Positions 20,258 to 29,190 of a stretch of DNA of 64,000 nt are shown here, piece after piece (position 1 is the stretch's first letter; every line of letters begins with the position of its first letter). The position numbers and the translations under genes were made by a program. The DNA is taken from contig NZ_JAHKPJ010000025.1 of NCBI RefSeq assembly GCF_018860345.1, positions 124,001 to 188,000 of the forward strand, given 5' to 3'. The stretch comes from Psychrosphaera sp. F3M07. GTDB lineage: Bacteria > Pseudomonadota > Gammaproteobacteria > Enterobacterales > Alteromonadaceae. The notes under the pieces were generated by a model. It was not told the origin of the DNA. It did not search any database and saw only the letters and a program-made list of their open reading frames with translations.

Positions 20258-21751
20258 ATGAGACCTACATTACAACTCAGAATGGGTCAGCAGTTAACAA
20301 TGACCCCTCAACTGCAACAAGCTATTCGTTTATTGCAATTATCTTCATTGGAATTACAACAGGAAATTCAAGAAGCTCTTGATAGTAACCCGTTGTTAGA
20401 TGGTGAAGACGAACAGCAATCACAAGATCTTGATGCAGAATATGATGGTGACCTTAAATCATTGCAGGAAGGTACATTAGACACGACTTCCGATGACGAC
20501 AATGAGTGGTCTCAAGAAGAGATGAGTTCGAACGAAGCTTTGCAAAGTGAAACCATTTCTGAAGAACTCCCAATGGACTCAACGTGGGATGACTACATGA
20601 GTGCTGCTCCTGCGAGTTCAGGTCCCGCTTATGAAGGTGAAGACACCGTATACCAAGGTGAGACAACTGAAAATATTCAAGACCATTTATTGTGGCAATT
20701 AAATTTATCTCCATTTACCGACGAAGACTTAGCCATCGCAACCGCCATTATTGATGCGGTTGATGAAAAAGGGTTCTTAACTATCTCTACTGAGGATATT
20801 GTTGAAAGCATTGACAATGAAGACGTTGAAATAGAAGAAGTTGAAGCGGTACTTAAACGAATTCAGCATTTTGACCCTGTTGGCGTTGCAGCCCGTAATT
20901 TACAAGAGTGTTTGTCTATTCAATTAAAACGATTTTCTGACGACACGCCTTGGAAAAACGAAGCTATAGATGTCATCGACAACTACATTGATTTATTAGC
21001 CAATCGTGATTACCGCACTCTGTTACGTAAAGCCAAATTAAAAGAACCAGAATTAAAAGACATTCTGGAACTGATCCAACAACTAAATCCTAACCCTGCC
21101 AGTATCGTTATTAAAGACGAAATTGACTACGTGATCCCTGATGTAAGTGTGGTGAAGAAAAAAGGCCGTTGGATAGTTGAGCTAAATCCAAATTCTATGC
21201 CTAAACTTAAAATAAATGAACAATATGCATCGTTAAGTAAGACATCAAAAAATGCCAACGATACTCAATTTGTTCGTTCTCACTTACAAGAAGCTAAATG
21301 GTTTATTAAGAGTTTAGAAAGCAGAAATGACACATTATTAAAAGTATCTAATTGTATTGTTCAGCAGCAACAGGCGTTTTTTGAATATGGTCCTGAAGCA
21401 ATGAAACCTATGGTACTCAATGATGTTGCCGAAATGGTCGATATGCACGAATCAACTATATCTAGGGTTACCACCCATAAATATATGCATACACCTAGAG
21501 GAATTTTTGAACTTAAATACTTCTTCTCAAGTCATGTTAGTACTGAGAATGGTGGTGAATGTTCATCTACTGCAATTAGAGCCCTCATTAGAAAGCTCGT
21601 TGCAGCAGAAAACCAAGCAAAACCGTTAAGTGATAGTAAGATTGCAGAAATTTTGGCTGACCAAGGTATCCAAGTCGCCAGAAGAACCATTGCAAAATAC
21701 CGGGAATCGTTAAACATTCCCCCTTCAAACCAAAGAAAACGTTTGGTGTAA
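20258..21751 (+). CDS. rpoN: RNA polymerase sigma-54 factor RpoN
   Basis: 497-aa alternative sigma factor. Region I is the Gln/Leu-rich activator-response segment ([19 protein letters not shown]). An acidic region II follows, then the core-binding domain. The C-terminal RpoN box [10 protein letters not shown] at about residues 474-483 recognises the -24 element. Located in the conserved lptB-rpoN-hpf-ptsN-rapZ-ptsO order. Confidence 0.97.
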   Translation: MRPTLQLRMGQQLTMTPQLQQAIRLLQLSSLELQQEIQEALDSNPLLDGEDEQQSQDLDAEYDGDLKSLQEGTLDTTSDDDNEWSQEEMSSNEALQSETISEELPMDSTWDDYMSAAPASSGPAYEGEDTVYQGETTENIQDHLLWQLNLSPFTDEDLAIATAIIDAVDEKGFLTISTEDIVESIDNEDVEIEEVEAVLKRIQHFDPVGVAARNLQECLSIQLKRFSDDTPWKNEAIDVIDNYIDLLANRDYRTLLRKAKLKEPELKDILELIQQLNPNPASIVIKDEIDYVIPDVSVVKKKGRWIVELNPNSMPKLKINEQYASLSKTSKNANDTQFVRSHLQEAKWFIKSLESRNDTLLKVSNCIVQQQQAFFEYGPEAMKPMVLNDVAEMVDMHESTISRVTTHKYMHTPRGIFELKYFFSSHVSTENGGECSSTAIRALIRKLVAAENQAKPLSDSKIAEILADQGIQVARRTIAKYRESLNIPPSNQRKRLV

Positions 21752-21784
21752 GCCAAGTAAAACTTAATACAGAAGGAATTTCTT

Positions 21785-22072
21785 ATGCAAATAAACCTAA
21801 CATGTCGTCATATTGACACTACTGAATCTTTAAAAGAATATGTCGATACAAAATTTGCCAAATTAGAGCGACATTTTGATCATATTAATAACGTCCATGT
21901 GATTTTAGACGTTGAGAAACTAGCACAGAAAGCAGAAGCAACCATGCACGTAAATGGTGGGGAGTTGTTCGCAACCTCTGAGCATACCGACATGTATGCG
22001 GCCATCGATTCATTAATCGATAAGCTTGACCGACAGGTCATTAAACACAAAGAAAAATTAACCAAACATTAA
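21785..22072 (+). CDS. hpf: Ribosome hibernation promoting factor HPF (short form)
   Basis: 95-aa ribosome-binding protein of the short HPF class. The family core CRHIDTTESLKEYVDTKFAKLERHFDH-type sequence and the DMYAAIDSLIDKLDRQVIKHKEK helix are present. It lacks the C-terminal dimerisation domain of long HPF. It promotes 100S ribosome dimers in stationary phase. Confidence 0.93.
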   Translation: MQINLTCRHIDTTESLKEYVDTKFAKLERHFDHINNVHVILDVEKLAQKAEATMHVNGGELFATSEHTDMYAAIDSLIDKLDRQVIKHKEKLTKH

Positions 22073-22088
22073 TTTAATCATTATTCTG

Positions 22089-22110
22089 GAAATACCAAGG
22101 ACGGTATTTC
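22089..22110 (+). repeat. Hairpin between hpf and ptsN
   Basis: GAAATACC and GGTATTTC form an 8-bp stem with a 6-nt loop. No T-run follows, so it may be an mRNA processing or stability element rather than a terminator. Confidence 0.4.
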
Positions 22111-22163
22111 GTAACCTTACCTTTTGAGTACACTTCAAAAGTAAATGTAGTAAATGAACGTCA

Positions 22164-22613
22164 ATGAACCTTAAGTTTCTTCTCCAACCAGAAAGTACAA
22201 AACGATTAACTAACTGTGCGAGTAAAAAGAAAGTGCTCGAACAAATCGCACTATTAGCCAGTGAACAACTCCCTGACCACTCATTTGATGACATATTAGA
22301 AAGTCTGATGAATAGAGAGAAGTTAGGCAGTACCGGAATAGGCAATGGAATTGCTATCCCTCATGGAAAACTAACTAACATAAAAAAAGCCGTAGCTGTT
22401 TTTCTGGTTAATCAAGATGCGATCAATTACGACGCCATTGATAAACGTCCCGTTGATATTTTTTGCGCCTTATTAGTTCCGGCAGATCAATGTGATACCC
22501 ACTTGTCTACACTTGCATCTATTGCTAAGTTATTAGATAACAAAGAAACAGTTAAAAATTTACGCCGAGCTGAAACAGACCTCGACGTTTACAACATAGT
22601 TGAAGCAGCATAG
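22164..22613 (+). CDS. ptsN: Nitrogen PTS EIIA protein PtsN
   Basis: 149-aa EIIA-Ntr protein, the final phosphate acceptor of the nitrogen phosphotransferase system and regulator of potassium and nitrogen functions. The phosphorylated His is in GIAIPHGKL. It ends directly against rapZ. Confidence 0.95.
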   Translation: MNLKFLLQPESTKRLTNCASKKKVLEQIALLASEQLPDHSFDDILESLMNREKLGSTGIGNGIAIPHGKLTNIKKAVAVFLVNQDAINYDAIDKRPVDIFCALLVPADQCDTHLSTLASIAKLLDNKETVKNLRRAETDLDVYNIVEAA

Positions 22614-23483
22614 ATGCATATATTTATAGTCAGTGGTAGGTCAGGTTCAGGGAAGACAGTCGTTCTAAGGGTTTTAGAAGATCTTGGCTATTATTGTGTT
22701 GATAACCTACCTGTCAATTTATTACCCGCGTTATCTCATTCTCTTGAAAAAAATTACGACCAAGTTGCCGTAAGTATAGACGTGAGAAATTTACCCACCT
22801 CTGAACAAGAATTAATGGATAACCTTGATTTCTTACCAAAGGGCGTCAATGTCACCGTTTTATATATTGATGCTAGTGATGAGGTTTTGATCAGACGATA
22901 CAGCGAGACCCGTCGTCTGCATCCCCTTTCAAGAGGCGAGTCGTCTTTACCAGAAGCGATTTCACAGGAACGTAAATTATTAGATGAATTAGCTAACCGT
23001 GCTGATTTATACATAGATACTTCTCAACTTAATGTACATCAATTAACTGAGATGGTACGAGAGAAGATATTAGGTAAGTCATCAAAAGAACTGGTATTAA
23101 CCTTTGAATCATTTGGTTTTAAATACGGTGTGCCTAATGATATCGATTTTGTATTTGACGCTCGTTTTTTACCTAATCCTCATTGGGAGCCAGAATTAAG
23201 ACCGCTTACGGGTTTAGATTTACCGGTTAGAGAGTTTCTTGCTGGCGAGCCTTTAGTGAATAAATTTGTTTTTCAAATTAATAATTTTATGTCCACTTGG
23301 TTACCACATTTAGAACGAAATAACCGTAGTTACCTGACTATTGCTATTGGTTGTACTGGTGGTAAACATAGATCCGTTTATATTGCAGAAACATTAGCTA
23401 GACAGTTTAAGTCCAGAGATAAAAACATCCGAGTCCGCCACCGTGAAATGGCCCGTTACGAAAGTGAAAAAGATGGAAAGTAG
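22614..23483 (+). CDS. rapZ: RNase adapter protein RapZ
   Basis: 289-aa RNA-binding, P-loop protein. Walker A is GRSGSGKT near the N-terminus; the C-terminal domain has [20 protein letters not shown]. In E. coli RapZ delivers GlmZ sRNA to RNase E to set GlcN6P synthesis. The 3' end overlaps the ptsO start by 11 bases. Confidence 0.94.
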   Translation: MHIFIVSGRSGSGKTVVLRVLEDLGYYCVDNLPVNLLPALSHSLEKNYDQVAVSIDVRNLPTSEQELMDNLDFLPKGVNVTVLYIDASDEVLIRRYSETRRLHPLSRGESSLPEAISQERKLLDELANRADLYIDTSQLNVHQLTEMVREKILGKSSKELVLTFESFGFKYGVPNDIDFVFDARFLPNPHWEPELRPLTGLDLPVREFLAGEPLVNKFVFQINNFMSTWLPHLERNNRSYLTIAIGCTGGKHRSVYIAETLARQFKSRDKNIRVRHREMARYESEKDGK

Positions 23484-23745
23484 TCGCACCGTAAAAATAG
23501 AAAATAAATTAGGCTTGCATGCAAGAGCAGCAACTAAATTAGCTCAATTAGCTCAACAATTTGATGCTTCTGTCACCCTGACTCAGGCCGATAAAACGGC
23601 CAATGCTGATAGTGTTATGGCACTATTAATGTTGGCGAGTAATCAAGGCAAAGAGGTAACTATCTCTGCAACAGGAAATGATGCTGAAGAAGCCGTTAAT
23701 ATGATCTGCCAATTAATCAGTAATAAATTTGACGAAGACGAGTAA
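23473..23745 (+). CDS. ptsO: Phosphocarrier protein NPr
   Basis: 90-aa HPr-like carrier of the nitrogen PTS. The phosphorylation site is the His of [15 protein letters not shown]; the second conserved stretch is [16 protein letters not shown]. The frame extends back to 23443, but ATG 23473 gives the standard length and N-terminus ([14 protein letters not shown]). Coupled to rapZ by overlap. Confidence 0.94.
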   Translation: MESSRTVKIENKLGLHARAATKLAQLAQQFDASVTLTQADKTANADSVMALLMLASNQGKEVTISATGNDAEEAVNMICQLISNKFDEDE

Positions 23746-23797
23746 CCTTCACTCCTATATTTTATTAACACAAAAATCAAAGAGTTACTGTTCAAGA

Positions 23798-23813
23798 TAA
23801 CGCTTGTGCGTTA
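23798..23813 (+). terminator. Possible weak terminator after ptsO
   Basis: TAACGC-TTGT-GCGTTA hairpin followed by AACTTTCTCTAT. The T-run is poor, so this is only a candidate end of the long kds-to-ptsO transcript. Confidence 0.35.
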
Positions 23814-23886
23814 AACTTTCTCTATATTCCTATTTTGTCTGAAAATATATAAATCAGACTCAAACAAGCATATTCACGATGGGGCT

Positions 23887-25242
23887 ATGCCAGAGCTACT
23901 AGAACAAGAATATAACATTCCTATTGATGAACTTAATACCGCGCTTAACAGTGGTATGTTTGTCCACGTTCGAAATATGCTTGAGTCACTTCCGGCTTCC
24001 GATATTGCATTATTACTTCATTCTTCCCCACCTAAAGCTAGGACTGTTATTTGGCAACTTATCGACGCCAATATTCAAGGTGAAGTATTAGAAGAACTAT
24101 CAGATGAAGTTCGTAATCCTATCTTAAAAAATATGAGTCCAGAAAAAGTAGCTGAAGCTGCCGGTAATTTGGACGATGATGACTTTGCCGACGTTTTACG
24201 CGGTATGCCAGATGCTGTGTTTAAGAAAGTACTAAAAAGCATGGATAAACAAGACCAAGCTCGTGCCAAACGAGTAATGGCCTATGGTGAAGAAACAGCT
24301 GGCGCTCTAATGAATACCGATACCATTACGGTAAGGCCTGACGTTAGTGTTGATGTCATATTACGCTACTTACGATTAAAAGAATCTCTTCCAGATACTA
24401 CCGATTATCTTTATGTCGTTGATAAAGATGACACTTTCATTGGCGAAGTATCTTTATCTGCACTATTAACATCTACCACTAGCAAACTCATTTCTGAAGT
24501 TATGGAAACAGATTTTGAGGTGATCCCTGCAACCATGCATGACTCTGAGGTTGCTTCCCTGTTTGAACGTTATAACTGGATCTCAGCTCCAGTAATAGAC
24601 GAAAATGGTATCCTGTTAGGCCGTATTACTATCGATGACGTGGTTGACGTTATTCGTGAAGATGCCGAACACTCAATGATGAGCATGGCAGGTTTGGATG
24701 ACGAAGAAGATACCTTCGCACCTGCAATTCAAAGTACGCGCAAACGTTCAGTTTGGTTAGGTGTTAATTTATTTACAGCTTTGTTAGCTGCGTTTGTTTC
24801 AAGTTTATTTGAATCAACTTTAGATGAACTAGCTGTATTAGCCATATTAAATACCATAGTACCAAGTATGGGTGGTGTTGCTGGTAGCCAAACCTTAACT
24901 TTGGTCATTCGTGGCATGGCCGTTGGCCATGTAACCCAAGCAAACTCCCGTTGGCTGTTAGGTAAAGAACTTGCTATAGGATTTTTCAACGGCCTTATCT
25001 GGTCAGTATTAATTGCCGGTGTTGTTGCCATCTGGAAACAAGACTTAATGTTAGGCGCTGTTATAGCCTTTGCTATGATGATGAATTTAGTTGCCGCAGG
25101 ATTATCTGGTGTCTTAATTCCTCTAATGCTGAAAAAAATGAATATAGATCCTGCATTAGCTGGCAGCGTGATTTTAACCACGGTCACTGACATAGTTGGC
25201 ATATTCGCATTTCTTGGAACGGCCACTTGGTTACTTATCTAA
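23887..25242 (+). CDS. mgtE: Magnesium transporter MgtE
   Basis: 451-aa Mg2+ channel. A cytoplasmic superhelical N domain (residues 1-130) is followed by a CBS pair (about 135-260) that senses Mg2+. Five C-terminal membrane helices include the pore segment GGVAGSQTLTLVIRGMAVG. The family's Mg-sensing architecture is complete. No riboswitch-like leader is evident in the 140-bp upstream gap. Confidence 0.94.
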   Translation: MPELLEQEYNIPIDELNTALNSGMFVHVRNMLESLPASDIALLLHSSPPKARTVIWQLIDANIQGEVLEELSDEVRNPILKNMSPEKVAEAAGNLDDDDFADVLRGMPDAVFKKVLKSMDKQDQARAKRVMAYGEETAGALMNTDTITVRPDVSVDVILRYLRLKESLPDTTDYLYVVDKDDTFIGEVSLSALLTSTTSKLISEVMETDFEVIPATMHDSEVASLFERYNWISAPVIDENGILLGRITIDDVVDVIREDAEHSMMSMAGLDDEEDTFAPAIQSTRKRSVWLGVNLFTALLAAFVSSLFESTLDELAVLAILNTIVPSMGGVAGSQTLTLVIRGMAVGHVTQANSRWLLGKELAIGFFNGLIWSVLIAGVVAIWKQDLMLGAVIAFAMMMNLVAAGLSGVLIPLMLKKMNIDPALAGSVILTTVTDIVGIFAFLGTATWLLI

Positions 25243-25384
25243 CCCACCATAGCTATATTTTCGCCCTTATTTCCTAACTCTATAATCAAACTCAACACCG
25301 TTTACCTTAATCTCTTGGTATTCAAAGATTAAAGGTTATAATGCCAACAATATTTTTACCCTTGTTATTTATCAGGATCTTTTC

Positions 25385-26230
25385 ATGTCTCAAATTGGTC
25401 AATCTTGCAACTTAGATGTCATCAAAGCCGTCGACTTTGGCTTTTATTTAGATGGTGGAGAGTTAGGTGAGATATTACTCCCTCGCAAACACGCACGCCC
25501 TGATTTAAAAGCAGGTGATGATGTAAATGTATTTTTATACTTAGATTCAGATGATCGCCCTATTGCCACTACACAAAGACCGAAAGCTAAAGTCGGTCAA
25601 TTTGCTTATTTAAAAGTAAAAGAAGTGGGCCGTTTTGGTGCTTTTATGGACTGGGGATTAGATAAAGACTTACTAGTACCTTATGGCGAACAGCACAAAC
25701 CACTTGAAGAAGGTTTATTTTATCTTGTTCGTGTTTATATTGACGATATGGATCAACGTATTACAGGCTCTACAAAAGTTGATCGTTTCTTAGTTGAAGA
25801 TGGTACTGACCAGTTTGAACCTAACCAAGCGGTTGAATTAATCATTGCCAATACAACAGACTTAGGGTTTAAAGCCATTATTAATCATACTCATTGGGGA
25901 GTATTGTTCTCCGATGAAGTCCATCAAAGGTTGAGTTTTGGTCAAGACAAAAAAGGTTATATCAAACGTGTACGTCATGACGGAAAAATTGATTTAACCT
26001 TACACGGTGGTCAAAAAACCAGAGATAAATTTGCCAAAATCATTATTGAATTTTTAGAAAAAGAAAACGGGTTTGCTGCGGTTCACGATAAATCTGATCC
26101 CGCATTAATTTCTCAATTATTTGGTATGAGTAAAGCGGCATTTAAACGTGCAATTGGCGGATTATATAAAGATGGCACTATCTCTATTTCAAAATCTGGT
26201 ATTCGTTTAATTGAAAACGAAGATAAATAA
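25385..26230 (+). CDS. CvfB-like S1-domain RNA-binding protein
   Basis: 281-aa protein with three S1-like OB domains (about 1-65, 68-135, 140-215) and a C-terminal winged helix (SQLFGMSKAAFKRAIGGLYKDG). This is the YitL/CvfB architecture. In Staphylococcus CvfB affects virulence regulation; in gammaproteobacteria the role is not established. The AGGATC Shine-Dalgarno precedes the ATG. Confidence 0.88.
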   Translation: MSQIGQSCNLDVIKAVDFGFYLDGGELGEILLPRKHARPDLKAGDDVNVFLYLDSDDRPIATTQRPKAKVGQFAYLKVKEVGRFGAFMDWGLDKDLLVPYGEQHKPLEEGLFYLVRVYIDDMDQRITGSTKVDRFLVEDGTDQFEPNQAVELIIANTTDLGFKAIINHTHWGVLFSDEVHQRLSFGQDKKGYIKRVRHDGKIDLTLHGGQKTRDKFAKIIIEFLEKENGFAAVHDKSDPALISQLFGMSKAAFKRAIGGLYKDGTISISKSGIRLIENEDK

Positions 26231-26242
26231 CCAGAGTTAAAA

Positions 26243-26278
26243 ATATGAGCGTTTTCATCTAAAAACGCTCATATGTTT
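26243..26278. terminator. Terminator between cvfB-like gene and acyltransferase
   Basis: Perfect 13-bp stem ATATGAGCGTTTT/AAAACGCTCATAT with a 6-nt loop, followed by GTTTTA. It lies between the two convergent genes and can serve both. Confidence 0.85.
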
Positions 26279-26283
26279 TATTG

Positions 26284-27543
26284 CTACAATAGAATTTCTA
26301 AACCAAAAGGAATGATAATCACAGCCGCAATAAAATAGCCTGCCTTTTTAATATTAGGTGAGTAGCTGTGTTTTAATTGAACGCCAAATAACACTCGTAA
26401 TAGCTCAACGCGCCTTATTATTTCAAAACTGGCAATACAAGCGGCAAAAGAAATTAACAACACTAATACCCCTTCCAAAGCTATTCCCAATGAAAACCTT
26501 GAAAGCTCAAACCCTACCGCAATTATAATAGTTTGATGCACAATGTAATATGGATAAACTGCATCAGATAAATAACTAAGCTGCTTTGAAGGTTTATTTA
26601 AATAACGACTTGCAAGTCCCATCACAGCCAAAACCCATAACACTCTATCTAAGCTATAAAGAAAATTACCCGCTACGAGTAACACTTTATTAGTATTTTC
26701 ATCAGCTCCTAGCCAAACTAAATTATAAAAAGTGATCAAGGATAGATATAACACCAGAGATATTATTAATAGCTTTTTGTAGTGTTCCGTAACCCGTTGC
26801 CAAAAAACTGGATGCCAGCCAATCAAATAACCATATATCAAACAAATAAAGCCAAGTGCATTACGATGTTGGTCCGACTCCATACTGAGTTGAATAATAA
26901 AAATAGGCATAACTACCAGTAATATGGCGACAACGGCATTAAGGCTAAATAGTTTGTTCGTTAATTTTTCGATAAACCGACTGTTCAATAACGGTAACAA
27001 AGGCACTAAAAAAAGACTGTATTGCCACAATTCACGCAAATACCATAAATGATTAACATCAATGTGCGGCCAAATTCCAGGTTGATAATTAATGAATAAC
27101 TCATGGTCATTTACAAAAAAAGCTTTATAGAACTGCCAATAGCTAAGGTTGAGATCACCGTTGAATGTCATTTCGTAATACAGTTGTGGAGGGATGATAA
27201 CTAAAATGGCAAATAACAAAGGCAATAATAGCCTAATTGAGCGCAAGCCAATAAATTGCAACAGCGGAACTTTAACTAACACAAAGCGAATTGCAATACC
27301 CGAAATAAGCCACAAAACAGCCATTCGCCATGGGGACAATAACAACATGACATTGGCTAACCCCTCTGATAAATACTGACTTTTAATATGGTATCCCCAG
27401 TTAGCCACATACAACATACCTGTGTGATAAAAGATCAATAATCCAAAAACAATCACTCTTAACCAATCTAAATCGTAACGCCGATTTGGAATGTTAATTT
27501 GCTTAGGTATAAATAACGCCATAATTGGTAATGCTTTTTTCAC
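26284..27543 (-). CDS. Acyltransferase 3 family membrane protein (OpgC/OafA-like)
   Basis: 419-aa protein with about ten membrane helices. The N-terminal family signature is RRYDLDWLRVIVFGLLIFYH, with the catalytic-type His at the end of helix 1, then WRMAVLWLISGIAIRF. Such proteins O-acylate periplasmic glucans, O-antigen or other envelope glycans. The frame is open to a TTG at 27579, but GAAGG placed 7 bases before GTG 27543 fits better. It is divergent from a LytTR regulator, which may control it. Substrate unknown. Confidence 0.8.
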   Translation of the reverse strand: MKKALPIMALFIPKQINIPNRRYDLDWLRVIVFGLLIFYHTGMLYVANWGYHIKSQYLSEGLANVMLLLSPWRMAVLWLISGIAIRFVLVKVPLLQFIGLRSIRLLLPLLFAILVIIPPQLYYEMTFNGDLNLSYWQFYKAFFVNDHELFINYQPGIWPHIDVNHLWYLRELWQYSLFLVPLLPLLNSRFIEKLTNKLFSLNAVVAILLVVMPIFIIQLSMESDQHRNALGFICLIYGYLIGWHPVFWQRVTEHYKKLLIISLVLYLSLITFYNLVWLGADENTNKVLLVAGNFLYSLDRVLWVLAVMGLASRYLNKPSKQLSYLSDAVYPYYIVHQTIIIAVGFELSRFSLGIALEGVLVLLISFAACIASFEIIRRVELLRVLFGVQLKHSYSPNIKKAGYFIAAVIIIPFGLEILL

Positions 27544-27655
27544 AGTAACGCCTTCACTTCCTTTTAGTATTGATGGCAAGAGTGACAGAGGTTATGTGTT
27601 TTAAAACCTAAAAGTGCTTAATATACAATGAGTAGGGATAAGCGGTGGGATCCAG

Positions 27656-27676
27656 GGATAGTGGATAGTGGATAGT
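27656..27676. repeat. Heptanucleotide tandem repeat
   Basis: GGATAGT is repeated three times in tandem, flanked by further GGGAT copies (27636-27681), in the promoter gap between the acyltransferase and the LytTR gene. It may be a regulator binding array or a simple-sequence repeat. Confidence 0.6.
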
Positions 27677-27724
27677 GGGATGTAATCATTGCAAAATACC
27701 TAGCTTCGTTCAACAATAGCCAAC

Positions 27725-28582
27725 ATGACAAAATTCCAACATTTTCAAAAGTATCAAGCTTGGTATGAAACCGCGATTGTTTCGGTTTATATCTTGCTCA
27801 ATAATACAATTAACGCCACTTCCATGATCATGGAAGAAAGCCGTAATTCTGATACTTTACCTTTCTTAATCTGGCAGCCTTTTTTATTTGAATACTCCAG
27901 TGCGATAGGCTGGGTTTTGATGTTACCTGCTATAAGTTGGCTTTTAGACAAATCCCCACTGATGTCAGAAAAGTTTACACGTACTTTTTTTATCTATTTA
28001 TCTGCCTCTGTTGTCTTTTCACTTTGCCACATAACAATCATGGTCTGGCTACGAAAATTGGTTTATTGGACTCAAAATTTGACCTACGAATTTGGTGATT
28101 TATTTTTTGAATTGATTTATGAATATCGAAAAGACCTCTGGTCATTTATGTTTTTTATTATGGCTATTTTAAGTTACCGTTTTATTTTCAGTCGGTTGCA
28201 GGGTGAGGCTAATAGCATAAACCTTGGTGAAGACAAACCTGTATCAAACAATATCGACCGCTTACTGGTAAAAAAATTAGGTAAAGAGTTTATTATTAAG
28301 GTGGAAGATATTGAGTGGTTTGAGTCTTCAGGGAATTATGTGAATTTGCATATTCAAGGGCGCGTTTATCCTATGCGTACGACCATGAACAACCTAATAC
28401 AACAAATAGAAAATAAAGGCTTTTGTAGAATTCACCGCTGTTATGGTATTAACATGGATGCCGTTACTTCTATCACCCCTTTGAGTAGTGGCGATAGTGA
28501 AATAAAGCTAAATAACGGCAAGTTATTAAATTTATCCCGCCGATATAAAGAGGACTTCAAACTACAGCTTGATAAAATATAA
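27725..28582 (+). CDS. Membrane-bound LytTR-family transcriptional regulator
   Basis: 285-aa protein with four predicted membrane helices in residues 15-165 and a C-terminal LytTR DNA-binding domain (about 178-285). The domain is recognised by DIEWFESSGNYVNLHIQGRVYPMRTTMNNL and by FCRIHRCYGINMDAV with LSRRYKEDF. It has no receiver domain, so sensing is presumably through the membrane part. Divergent acyltransferase next door is the likely target. Confidence 0.85.
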   Translation: MTKFQHFQKYQAWYETAIVSVYILLNNTINATSMIMEESRNSDTLPFLIWQPFLFEYSSAIGWVLMLPAISWLLDKSPLMSEKFTRTFFIYLSASVVFSLCHITIMVWLRKLVYWTQNLTYEFGDLFFELIYEYRKDLWSFMFFIMAILSYRFIFSRLQGEANSINLGEDKPVSNNIDRLLVKKLGKEFIIKVEDIEWFESSGNYVNLHIQGRVYPMRTTMNNLIQQIENKGFCRIHRCYGINMDAVTSITPLSSGDSEIKLNNGKLLNLSRRYKEDFKLQLDKI

Positions 28583-28675
28583 ATACCCGCCATTGGTATT
28601 GTCTAATCTTAACCACTTTTACTCTTATAGTATTGAAGTAATTACCAGAAGAAGATTGTTAATGGTTAAAACTGA

Positions 28676-28960
28676 TTAACCATTACTACGATAAACCGTT
28701 TTAATTAAATGGTAACCAAATTGGGTTTTTATAGGTCCATGCACTTCTAAAATAGGTCTTCTGAACACTACATCATCGAATGCTTTTACCATATCACCTT
28801 TATTAAACTCACCAAGATCACCACCTTTTCTTTTTGATGGGCAGGTAGAATACTGTTTAGCTAACTTTTGAAAGTTATCACCTTTGTCTAATTTCTGTTT
28901 AATTTTTAATGCTTCTTCTTTGGTTTTAACCAAAATGTGATACGCCGATGCGCGTGCCAT
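28676..28960 (-). CDS. ppiC: Parvulin-type peptidyl-prolyl isomerase PpiC
   Basis: 94-aa stand-alone parvulin that isomerises Xaa-Pro bonds. The domain is complete: YHILVKTKEEAL, CPSKRKGGDLGEF and the end PIKTQFGYHLIKTVYR. No signal peptide, so cytoplasmic as in E. coli PpiC. Confidence 0.93.
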   Translation of the reverse strand: MARASAYHILVKTKEEALKIKQKLDKGDNFQKLAKQYSTCPSKRKGGDLGEFNKGDMVKAFDDVVFRRPILEVHGPIKTQFGYHLIKTVYRSNG

Positions 28961-29190
28961 AACAACCTCTATTTAATTTAACCACTCTCAATACAATTAT
29001 ACCCTAATAATAAAACTATCGTTTTATTTCATACTTTTAATATTGATACTGAAAGTAAGTTATCTGTTTTTTATCTAATCTTATTGGTACAAAAACCTCA
29101 TAGTAAGGTATGATTTTAAAAAATTTATCATCACCACTTCTAACGAAAATCATTGGTAGAAAGAACTAACTCAAAAAGAAGGAATTAACA

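Noticed and set aside
24729-25226. Minus-strand 165-aa frame inside mgtE
   Set aside because: Antisense to the conserved MgtE membrane domain; composition follows the complementary codons.
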